DNA of 8,653 nt, taken from NCBI GenBank assembly GCA_038245795.1, contig JBBRSC010000143.1, forward strand, positions 1 through 8,653, read 5' to 3'. The position numbers were made by a program, and so were the translations under genes. Under the pieces are notes generated by a model. The model was not told the DNA's origin and ran no database searches. It saw only the letters and a list, made by a program, of their open reading frames with translations. The stretch is from JBBRSC01 sp038245795. GTDB taxonomy: Bacteria > Actinomycetota > Acidimicrobiia > Acidimicrobiales > Microtrichaceae. How positions within the stretch are numbered: the stretch's first letter is position 1; each line of letters opens with the position of its first letter. Positions 1 through 7,305 of the stretch are shown one piece after another.

Positions 1-3000
1 AAGGTCACGTCCAATGCTCCGGTCGCCAGCGACCCTGCGACCGTCAAGCTCCCCTCGGCGACCGTCGCGAAGTCGAGGTCAACGACCATCGTCGAGTCGG
101 GCAACAACGCCGCCGATCAGGCGACGATCGGGGAACGGGTGACATTCACCGTCAAGTCGATCGTGCCCGCGCGGACGTCGCTGTACAACGCCGTCGTGGC
201 CGACAATCTGCCCGAAGGATTCACCTACGTAGCCGGTTCTGCCGTGGTGACCGCGTTGCCCGCGAACGCCTACGACGCAACAACCTTCTCGTTGTCCCAG
301 ACGGCGACGGGCTGGGGCCTCGCTTTCCCGGCGACATACCAGAACGGCGACTCGACCGATCGGGCCATCACGGTCACGTACGCGGCCATCGTCAGCGATG
401 TGGCCGGTAACACCCACGCTGCGAAGTTGAAGAACATTGCGCGGCTGACGTGGAACGACGCCGTCGGTGGCACGAAGATCGGCGACACCACCTCCAGCAC
501 CACGACCACCGTGGTCGAGCCTGCGCCGACCATCACCAAGTCACACTCCCCCGCCGGCCCGCTCGCTGGCGGCGATCAGGTCACCTATTCGGTCACGGTT
601 GGCAACACCGCTGGACGATCTCCCTTGCACGATGCAGTGGTCACCGATTGTGTTCCGGTCGGACTCGGGGCGATCATCCCCACCGGAGCCCGACTCGCGA
701 CGGTTGGAAGCGGAGCACCATGTTCCGCTGGCCAGACACGGCTCACCTGGAGCCTCGCAGATCTCGAGGCGCGACCCGCGCCGAAGGTCGGGCTGCAACC
801 GGGCGAAACCCTGGTGCTTACCTACATCGCGAAACTCGACTCGCCGGCGGTGGCCTCGACCGATCTGGTCAACACCGCCAAGATCGGTGGCTCGTCGATC
901 TCCGGAAGCGTTGCCGGCGAGCGCACGACCTATACCGCCAGCGTCAACGACACCGTCAAGGTGAAGACACTGGCGCTGACGAAGGCCGTCAACCCAGTAG
1001 TTCGTGTCCCCGGCCAACAGGCCACCTACTCGTTGTCGGTCACCATCCCCGCGAAGGTCGCTGAATATGACGCCACGATCATCGACACGCTCCCGGCGAA
1101 CATGGCGTTCGACGCCTACGGCCCATTTGGTCCCGCAAACTTCTCCTCTGGCTGCGTCCGTTCTGGCTCAGCACCGCACGTCATCGCCAACGTCGCGCAG
1201 GTCAGCGGCTGGTTCATCGGCGACGTCACGGGTGGTGACACACCGTGCGTCGTCACCATCTCCTACGCCGCACACGCGAGAGCGACCGCAACGGCTGGCG
1301 ACGTGCTCATCAACACGGCGCGATTGTTCTGGAACGTCACCAACAAACTCGACAACGTGACCTCGCTCGACACCACAGGATTCGATCGTTCGCTGTCGAC
1401 GACGGCATCGCTGCAGATCGTGGAACCGAAGCTCACGCTCGACAAGAGCGTCAACACGGCCACGCGGGTGGTCCAGGGTGGTCAGCCGTTGACGTACACC
1501 TTGACCCTCGGCAACACGGGCGGCGCGCCAGCCTTCGACATCACGACCACCGACGTGGTCCCGGCCGGCCTGGGAGTTCCCGCGATCTTCGGTGGGACAT
1601 GCGTCAATGCCACGTCGGCCACCTTCGATCCGTCGACCCGGATCATCACGTGGGCATCGCTGCACAACGAACTGATCGGGTTGACGCCAACGACCTCGTG
1701 CACGTTGACCTACAACGTCACGGTCGACGCCGCGGCCGCTGACCCAGCGACATGGAACGACGGCCAAGCACTGACCAACGTCGCCGACATCGGTAGTTAC
1801 TCCGGTGATCCCAGTCATGACGGCCCCGATTTCAAGACCTACGACGGCCCGACTGATCGTGAAACAGTCAACCCCTACCGACCGCAGCTCTCGGTCGCGA
1901 AGACGACCGGCAACGGAACCGACGTGGATCAGGCGATCATCGGTCAACCGTTCACGTGGGCGATCACCATCACCAATTCTTCGAAATACGCGACGGCCTA
2001 CGGCGTCGACGTCTCAGACCAGCTCCCCAAGAACTGGACCTTCGCGGCGGTGACATCGCAGACCCCATCGAAGTGTTCAAGTGCACCGTCGACTCCGGCC
2101 GCCAACCCGCAGGTGATCACATGGACCAATCTCTGCGACCTGGCACCTGGCGGCTCGATCACGATCCGTTACACCGCCACTCCTCAGGCGGGCGCCGCCA
2201 CTGATCCGGGTCTCATCGATGCTGACGGGGTCCACATTCGCCACGTCAATACGGCCACGATCACCGCCAGCGATCTCGGCGGCACTCCGCTGAAGCCGAT
2301 CTCCGATTCGGCCGCCGCCACGATTCGCAATGTCGATCTGCAGATTCGCAAGACCGATGCCTCCCCGGACAACGACGGTTCGCCGACGTCCGCCGGGTTC
2401 ACGGTCGGCCTTCCCGGTTATTACTTCCTCGACGTCAAGAACAACGGCCCCGACGCCGAAACCGGACCCATCACCGTCAGGGACACGATGCCCCTGGGCC
2501 TCACCGTCGCAGCGGCCACGTCCACCGACGCTGGCTGGGTCTGCACCATCTCCACAAATCGACGAGATGTCTCGTGCACCCATCCCGGGACGCTGCCAGC
2601 TGACGCCAATCTGGCCCGGATCACGCTCCGCGTCGATGTCGGCCAGGCGGCGCTCAACATTGATTCGCACACCGGGCGCGTCACGAACTCGGCAACCGTC
2701 GCCGGCGTCGACACCGATCGCAACGTCGTCAACAACACCGATACCGAGCCCACCCCGATCGTGCGGTCCTCTGACTTCACGATCGCCAAGAACCTCGACA
2801 GCACAACCGCCTTCATTCCGGGCCAGCAGGTCCGCTACGTCCTGACGCCCACCAATCTCGGCCCATCCCCCGCGACCGGCACCGTCGTGGTCACCGATCC
2901 ACTCCCCTCCCGACTGCGCTTCGTGTCCGCTGTCGGAATCGGCTGGGACTGCTCTGCATCGACCGTTGGGGTCGCCCCCCAGCCTGGTACCGCAACCACC

Positions 3001-5280
3001 GTCGGCATCGGCTATTCCGGCAGTGGGCCCGATGACAACGGATCGGTGTCGTGTGTCCGCACCGTCACGGAGTTCCCGATCGCTACTGCCCTCGACACCG
3101 TCGTCGTGACCGCGGCCATCGATCCCGGAACACCGGCATCCCCGCCGATCGTCAACGTTGCGCGGGTCACACACCCGTTCGACTCGAACCCGTCGAACGA
3201 CACCAACGACGCGGCATCCAACCCGCGACCCGTTGCCCGCCTGACGATCGACAAAAACGACGGCGACGCCACCTTCACGGTCGGCCAACGCGATGCCAAG
3301 TACTACGTCACGGTGACCAATCAGGGCCCCTCCCGCGAGATCGGACCAGTCGTGGTGACCGACAGCCCACCCGCCCAACTGAAATTGCTGGCAGTCGCTG
3401 GCGCGGGCTGGTCCTGCACCATCGTTCCCGCTACCAGCTTTGCGGCGGGCACCAACGGCTCGTTCAGCTGTACCTGGATTGGCGCCGACCCAGGAGCCGA
3501 CGCCGTAAACGCGGGTGTCATGTTGCCGCAGCTGACGATGACCGTCGAGGTCGGCCCCGGCGCCGTTGTCGACCCAGCTCCCGGCGCGACGAACACCGTG
3601 GCGAACACCGCTTCAGTCACCGGCGTCACCGACCCGACCCCTCGCACCGATACGGAGACCACACCGGTCGTCCCGAAGGCCTCCTTGACCATCGACAAGT
3701 CGCACGATGGCGAACGCACGCTCTGGCAGGTCGGCGAAACCGGCGACTTCCAGATCGTGATAGCCAACTCGGGCCCCTCCGGCGAGTACGGACCGGTCAC
3801 GGTCACCGACCCGCTCCCCGATGGATTCGAGTTCATCTCGGCGTCGGGCTCCGGCTGGCGCTGCGACCTGCAGACCGGCGCCGAGTTCGGCGCACAAGGC
3901 AGCATCCGCTGCACCTTCGAGCGCGGCGAAGGCCTCGCCGAGAACGATGTGGTGCTTCGTCCTGGCGCATCGCTTCCCGCCATCGCCGTGCAGGTGAAGG
4001 TGCTTCCGAACGCCGCCCCGCTGCTTGCGCCGGCGGTGAATACCGTGACGAATACGGCCACCGTGAACGGAACCACTGACAAGGCACCGCACTCGGATGC
4101 CGACACCGTCGAGATCCAACCGATCGCCGATCTCCAGATCATCAAGACCCACAGCGGAGCAGGTCTCGCCGTCGGAACCCCCGGCACCTACTCACTCGCG
4201 GTGACGAACAACGGACCGAACGCATCTGCCGGCCCCATCACGGTGACCGACCCGCTTCCCACCGGCCTGACATTCACGAGCGCAGTTGGTACGGGTTGGC
4301 TCTGTTCCGCTGACACCGCGGGGATGCTGGTCACCTGCACGCACGCCGACGCCCTAGCGCTCGACGAGTCCACCACGATCACATTGACAGTGGCAGTGGG
4401 GCCGACCGCCTATGGCGTGCCCCCACACTCGCTCGCGAATACCGCGACGGTGACCGGGACCACCCTGGATCCGAACCCCGAGAACAATGTCTCGACCGAC
4501 ACCGTCACCGTAACGCCACTGGTCGACCTGGCCATCGACAAGTCCCATACCGGGAACTTCGAGGTCGGCACGCAGGGTGTCTTCTCGATCGCCATCACGA
4601 ATCTGGGACCGAACCCTCACCCAGCCAGTGACATCACCGTGCTCGATGAGCTCCCAGCCGGATTGAAGTATTCGTCGGTTACCGGAGACGGCTGGCTCTG
4701 CTCAGCCGCAGGAACCGCCGTGTTGTGCACCCACGCCGGCGGACTCGACGTGGGAGCGGGACTCCCGGTGCTGTTGATCACGGTCGACGTGACGGCGATC
4801 GCCGACGGAGGCGTCACCAACGTCGCAACCGTCTCGACGAAGGTCGCCGAGTCGACGCTCACCAACAATCGCGATGCTGACCCGGTCACGATCATTCCGT
4901 CAGTCAGGTTGGTACTCACGAAACGACTGCAAGGATCGTTGCTCCCTGGGGAACCCGCGACCTACATCGTCTCGGTTCGCAACGAGGGACCATCTGACGC
5001 CGAGCCCCCCACCATCATCGACGATCTTCCCAGCCAATTGGAGGGAATTGCCGCCGTTGGTGACGGCTTCACCTGCGACGTCACACCGCAACGCATCGTC
5101 TGTGTCCGCTCGTCCAGACTTCCTGCCGGAACGACCGCCGACGTCACCGTCACCGTACGGGTGAGGCCGGGATCGACCGGCACCATCACCAACGCTGCGA
5201 CGGTATCGACGCCACCGGTCGGAACGATGGTGGCCGGGACCGGAACCTCCGCGGCCGACAACGTGTCGGTCGCGGTCGAG
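1..5280 (+). repeat. Array of twelve tandem DUF11 / isopeptide-type domains
   Basis: Repeat 1 is covered from the window start; the first 20 or so residues look like the tail of a preceding domain. Later repeats begin at 526, 970, 1432, 1888, 2338, 2776, 3241, 3685, 4132, 4528 and 4909, taking the first strand residue before the Lys. Spacing is 438-465 nt for most and falls to 396, 381 and about 370 nt for the last three. Repeats 1-5 are a looser type. Repeats 6-12 are classical DUF11, with N-x-GP in the second strand and, in most, a GW-x-C strand (GFTC in repeat 12). Repeats 6, 10 and 11 share a C-T-H segment at the second Cys, while 7-9 carry a longer loop between the two Cys. DNA identity between repeats is limited to short runs, so these are old duplications. 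Confidence 0.88.
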
Positions 5281-5424
5281 GGAGCGACCATCACACGGCC
5301 AGGGACCACGTCACCGCTGGCGTGGACTGGTGCCAACATCTTCCGCTTCCTCGTCGCCGCCGTAGCGCTGATGGTCGGTGGCTTCCTGCTGCTCGCCGGC
5401 GCGCGACGTCGACGTGATGGGTGA
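1..5424 (+). CDS. Giant DUF11-repeat surface protein with LAXTG cell-wall anchor (5' end outside window)
   Basis: The frame is open from base 1 to the TGA at 5422-5424, giving 1807 residues. The ATG-like start at 139 (a GTG) lies inside a domain, so the true start is upstream of the window. The protein is a series of beta-sandwich repeats. Each begins with a hydrophobic-x-hydrophobic-x-Lys strand, passes through G...Y/F-x-V-x-N-x-G-P and V-T-D-x-L-P-x-G-L, and ends in V-x-N-x-A-x-V. This is the DUF11 / B_ant_repeat pattern of bacterial surface proteins. The C-terminus has LAWTG at window residues 1773-1777, a hydrophobic helix, then RRRR. This is a sortase signal, so the protein is probably wall-anchored and exposed. 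The expected role is structural or adhesive; no enzymatic motif is visible. Its 3' end overlaps the opposing kinase gene by 114 bp. The family call is firm; the ligand and exact role are unknown. Confidence 0.93.
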   Translation, partial: KVTSNAPVASDPATVKLPSATVAKSRSTTIVESGNNAADQATIGERVTFTVKSIVPARTSLYNAVVADNLPEGFTYVAGSAVVTALPANAYDATTFSLSQTATGWGLAFPATYQNGDSTDRAITVTYAAIVSDVAGNTHAAKLKNIARLTWNDAVGGTKIGDTTSSTTTTVVEPAPTITKSHSPAGPLAGGDQVTYSVTVGNTAGRSPLHDAVVTDCVPVGLGAIIPTGARLATVGSGAPCSAGQTRLTWSLADLEARPAPKVGLQPGETLVLTYIAKLDSPAVASTDLVNTAKIGGSSISGSVAGERTTYTASVNDTVKVKTLALTKAVNPVVRVPGQQATYSLSVTIPAKVAEYDATIIDTLPANMAFDAYGPFGPANFSSGCVRSGSAPHVIANVAQVSGWFIGDVTGGDTPCVVTISYAAHARATATAGDVLINTARLFWNVTNKLDNVTSLDTTGFDRSLSTTASLQIVEPKLTLDKSVNTATRVVQGGQPLTYTLTLGNTGGAPAFDITTTDVVPAGLGVPAIFGGTCVNATSATFDPSTRIITWASLHNELIGLTPTTSCTLTYNVTVDAAAADPATWNDGQALTNVADIGSYSGDPSHDGPDFKTYDGPTDRETVNPYRPQLSVAKTTGNGTDVDQAIIGQPFTWAITITNSSKYATAYGVDVSDQLPKNWTFAAVTSQTPSKCSSAPSTPAANPQVITWTNLCDLAPGGSITIRYTATPQAGAATDPGLIDADGVHIRHVNTATITASDLGGTPLKPISDSAAATIRNVDLQIRKTDASPDNDGSPTSAGFTVGLPGYYFLDVKNNGPDAETGPITVRDTMPLGLTVAAATSTDAGWVCTISTNRRDVSCTHPGTLPADANLARITLRVDVGQAALNIDSHTGRVTNSATVAGVDTDRNVVNNTDTEPTPIVRSSDFTIAKNLDSTTAFIPGQQVRYVLTPTNLGPSPATGTVVVTDPLPSRLRFVSAVGIGWDCSASTVGVAPQPGTATTVGIGYSGSGPDDNGSVSCVRTVTEFPIATALDTVVVTAAIDPGTPASPPIVNVARVTHPFDSNPSNDTNDAASNPRPVARLTIDKNDGDATFTVGQRDAKYYVTVTNQGPSREIGPVVVTDSPPAQLKLLAVAGAGWSCTIVPATSFAAGTNGSFSCTWIGADPGADAVNAGVMLPQLTMTVEVGPGAVVDPAPGATNTVANTASVTGVTDPTPRTDTETTPVVPKASLTIDKSHDGERTLWQVGETGDFQIVIANSGPSGEYGPVTVTDPLPDGFEFISASGSGWRCDLQTGAEFGAQGSIRCTFERGEGLAENDVVLRPGASLPAIAVQVKVLPNAAPLLAPAVNTVTNTATVNGTTDKAPHSDADTVEIQPIADLQIIKTHSGAGLAVGTPGTYSLAVTNNGPNASAGPITVTDPLPTGLTFTSAVGTGWLCSADTAGMLVTCTHADALALDESTTITLTVAVGPTAYGVPPHSLANTATVTGTTLDPNPENNVSTDTVTVTPLVDLAIDKSHTGNFEVGTQGVFSIAITNLGPNPHPASDITVLDELPAGLKYSSVTGDGWLCSAAGTAVLCTHAGGLDVGAGLPVLLITVDVTAIADGGVTNVATVSTKVAESTLTNNRDADPVTIIPSVRLVLTKRLQGSLLPGEPATYIVSVRNEGPSDAEPPTIIDDLPSQLEGIAAVGDGFTCDVTPQRIVCVRSSRLPAGTTADVTVTVRVRPGSTGTITNAATVSTPPVGTMVAGTGTSAADNVSVAVEGATITRPGTTSPLAWTGANIFRFLVAAVALMVGGFLLLAGARRRRDG

Positions 5425-6621
5425 GGCGCGTGACGCCAAGTCGTCGGGGTGAAGGACCGGTTCAGTCGATGGTCGCTGGCCTGACGACGGCAGGGAGATC
5501 TCGATCCGCAGGCCGCCCTGGGGTCGAGCGCTTGCAGTGATCACTCCACCGTGGGTACGGGTGATGCCAGCAACGACGGCCAGCCCGACGCCGCTGCCGG
5601 GTGCCGTCGGATTTGCACGGATGAATCGTTCGAAGAGTCGATCCACATCGGCGGCATCGACCAGGGCGCCGTCGTTTTCGACGATCAGGGTCGCCCGGTC
5701 ACCCGACGTCAACGTCGTCAGCCAGATCCGTCCGTCGGGGACGTTGTGGGTTGACGCATTGTCGAACAGGTTGGTCGCCAAACGATCCAACAGAATCGGA
5801 TCGCCCCGAACGAGCGCCTCGTCCAGTTGCAACTCGACCGGGTGATGCAGCGAGGCAGTCGCGCCGCCAGAGACCGCTGCCCGCACCGATTCGGCGAGAT
5901 CATGGTCGACGACATTCACGAGGGTTTCGGCTCGCGACAACGCCAGAAGTCGATCAACCAGATCGCTCGTGCGTTCGAGCATCGCCACATTGAGTTGCAA
6001 CACGCCACGGAGTTCCTCGACGTCGGCGTCAGGATTGTCGAGCGCCACCTCGACCCCGGTGCGCATCACGGCGAGTGGAGTTCGGAGTTCATGGCTCGCA
6101 TCCGCCACGAAGGTTCGCTGCGCCGCAAATGCCACATCGAGCCGATCGAGCATGGCGTCGAACGTGTCGGCCATCGCCTTGAGCTCATCGTCGGGGCCGT
6201 CGAGATCGATGCGGTCACCGAGTCGCGCGCCCGAGACCATTGCGGCGGCAGCGGTGATGCGGTGCAGCGGTCGGATCATCCGGCCAGCAACGACCCAGCC
6301 GACCCCCACCGAGACCAACGCCAGTCCTCCGAGCGTGATGAAGCCGATCAGCCGAACCTCGCGGATGACATCGGTCGTCACATCGTGGCCGGCATCGAGG
6401 CGCTGTTGATTGTTGCGGCGCTGGATGTCGGCGCTCGGCGGGCGAGGACCGCCCGGTGCGATCGGGGGTTGCGTGGCGAGCGCTCGGGGGGCCGCGTCAT
6501 GGAGCAATCGATCGGTCATCACCAGCATCAAGGCCAGCACCACGGCGCCCGAAGCCGTCACCAGGGCAGCGCACATCAGCCCCCAGCGCGCCCGGACAGT
6601 CAGCGATCGACGCAACATCAC
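5311..6621 (-). CDS. HAMP-domain sensor histidine kinase
   Basis: This 436-residue protein is a membrane sensor kinase that should phosphorylate the regulator encoded just upstream. A membrane helix lies at about residues 14-36, followed by a short Pro-rich extracytoplasmic loop (37-88), a second helix (about 91-113) and a HAMP linker (about 114-165). The HisKA phospho-acceptor motif SHELRTP has His177. In the ATPase domain, the N box has Asn284 and Asn288 (NLFDN), the G1 box is a shortened ENDG at 315-318, the F box is LFERF at 329-333, and the G2 box is GSGVGL at 342-347. The catalytic fold ends near residue 378 (EISLP), leaving an unusual 58-residue polar tail. The last 37 residues are antisense to the surface-protein anchor. 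The start is GTG at 6621 or ATG at 6618; both overlap the regulator stop, implying translational coupling. The stimulus is unknown. Confidence 0.95.
   Translation of the reverse strand: MMLRRSLTVRARWGLMCAALVTASGAVVLALMLVMTDRLLHDAAPRALATQPPIAPGGPRPPSADIQRRNNQQRLDAGHDVTTDVIREVRLIGFITLGGLALVSVGVGWVVAGRMIRPLHRITAAAAMVSGARLGDRIDLDGPDDELKAMADTFDAMLDRLDVAFAAQRTFVADASHELRTPLAVMRTGVEVALDNPDADVEELRGVLQLNVAMLERTSDLVDRLLALSRAETLVNVVDHDLAESVRAAVSGGATASLHHPVELQLDEALVRGDPILLDRLATNLFDNASTHNVPDGRIWLTTLTSGDRATLIVENDGALVDAADVDRLFERFIRANPTAPGSGVGLAVVAGITRTHGGVITASARPQGGLRIEISLPSSGQRPSTEPVLHPDDLASRASPITSTSRAGEQQEATDHQRYGGDEEAEDVGTSPRQR
5317..5424 (+). other. Cell-wall sorting signal: LAWTG, membrane helix, Arg-rich tail
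   Basis: LAWTG is encoded at 5317-5331. It is followed by a roughly 24-residue hydrophobic stretch (from ANIFRFLV to LLLAGA), then RRRRDG and the stop. The three-part layout is the standard sortase substrate signal. Ala at the second motif position matches the LAXTG preference described for class E sortases of high-GC Gram-positives, rather than the LPXTG of class A. No sortase gene is present in this window, so the enzyme must be encoded elsewhere. The same bases encode the last residues of the histidine kinase on the other strand. Confidence 0.85.
6616..6621 (-). other. GTGATG stop/start overlap coupling regulator and kinase
   Basis: On the minus strand the six bases GTGATG contain the TGA stop of the regulator, a GTG start one base ahead of it and an ATG start overlapping its final A. 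Either start couples kinase translation to the end of regulator translation. Only a weak AGG lies about ten bases upstream, which fits re-initiation rather than independent loading. Confidence 0.8.
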
Positions 6622-7283
6622 AAGTCGCGCCTGATCTGATACCCAGCGCCGATGACGGTCGCGATCAACGGTGGTTCGCCGAGCTTCGAACGCACCCGAG
6701 ACACGATCACCCGAACTGATGCCGTAAAGGGGTCGGCCATCTCGTCCCAGGCCCGCTCGAGCAGCTCCTCAGCCGACACCACCGCGCCGTCGGCCGCCAG
6801 GAGAATCCCGAGGACGGCGAACTCACGGGCCGTGAGATGCAACCCTCGCCCGGCACGGCGAACCTCGTGTCGCACCAGATCGAACTCGAGATCATCGACC
6901 CGTTGCACGCTTGGCGCCGCCTCGGTTGTCCGACGCGCCAGTGCCCCCACCCGCGCGATCAACTCCGCGAATCGGAACGGTTTGGTCAAATAGTCGTCGG
7001 CGCCGAGATCGAATCCGTCGACGAGCTCATCGAGACTGGCGGCGGCGGTGAGCATCAGAATCCGGACTTTTCGTTGCTCGGCCCGAAGATGGCGACAGAC
7101 ATCGTCTCCGTGGAGCATCGGAAGATCCCGATCGAGAATCACGACGTCGTAGTCATCGGTCAACGCCCGGTCCAGACCCGCCTGACCGTCGGCTGCGAGA
7201 TCAACGGCATACCCCCGCCGCCGGAGGCCCTTGGCGAGGCTGTCCGCCAGCGCCAGCTCGTCCTCAACGATCAGGAGTCGCAC
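6618..7283 (-). CDS. OmpR/PhoB-family response regulator
   Basis: This 221-residue DNA-binding regulator is the expected phosphorylation partner of the adjacent kinase. The receiver domain (about 1-115) shows the acidic pocket Glu7-Asp8, phospho-acceptor Asp51 in VVILDRDLP, switch Thr79 in ILMLT and Lys101 in LTKPF. The winged-helix effector domain (about 128-221) shows L-T-A-R-E-F, then the recognition-helix region VRVIVSRVRSKLG, and ends with the family wing motif GAGYQI. Length and layout are typical and nothing is missing. It starts with GTG at 7283. The ATG at 7300 is out of frame, and no strong Shine-Dalgarno sequence is visible. The gene lies 22 bp after the YHYH lipoprotein stop, and its own stop overlaps the kinase start, so the three are probably one transcript. 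Target genes cannot be read from the sequence. Confidence 0.96.
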   Translation of the reverse strand: MRLLIVEDELALADSLAKGLRRRGYAVDLAADGQAGLDRALTDDYDVVILDRDLPMLHGDDVCRHLRAEQRKVRILMLTAAASLDELVDGFDLGADDYLTKPFRFAELIARVGALARRTTEAAPSVQRVDDLEFDLVRHEVRRAGRGLHLTAREFAVLGILLAADGAVVSAEELLERAWDEMADPFTASVRVIVSRVRSKLGEPPLIATVIGAGYQIRRDL

Positions 7284-7305
7284 CGCTGGCAGTGTGCCAT
7301 CTCGC

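Noticed and set aside
1168..1947. 259-codon minus-strand open frame
   Set aside because: It has no recognisable motif and lies fully inside repeats 3-5 of the surface protein, the same kind of GC-driven shadow.
2077..3378. 433-codon open frame on the minus strand inside the surface-protein gene
   Set aside because: It is codon-aligned antisense to a high-GC repeat gene, its Gly/Asp/Arg-rich translation shows no domain or signal, and the + strand reading has clear repeated domains. It is a composition shadow.
3321..4187. 288-codon minus-strand open frame, Ser/Pro/Thr-rich
   Set aside because: It is antisense to repeats 8-10. The low-complexity translation mirrors the repeat codons and has no start signal.
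3796..4260. Near-identical DNA in repeats 9 and 10 around the V-T-D-P-L-P segment, considered as a recombination hotspot
   Set aside because: Identity is confined to short runs encoding the conserved motif, so it reflects protein constraint and codon bias rather than recent duplication.
5406..5415. Perfect 10-bp palindrome ACGTCGACGT
   Set aside because: It is fully explained by the Arg-rich tail codons of the surface protein and has no second copy near a promoter.
5437..5490. Inverted pair TCGTC / GACGA after the surface-protein stop, considered as a terminator
   Set aside because: The stem is only about five pairs with a loop near 40 bases and no T-run, and it lies within kinase coding sequence.
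5827..6639. 270-codon plus-strand open frame
   Set aside because: It is antisense to the histidine kinase, whose H, N, F and G2 boxes are all intact. The translation is His/Arg-rich without a domain.
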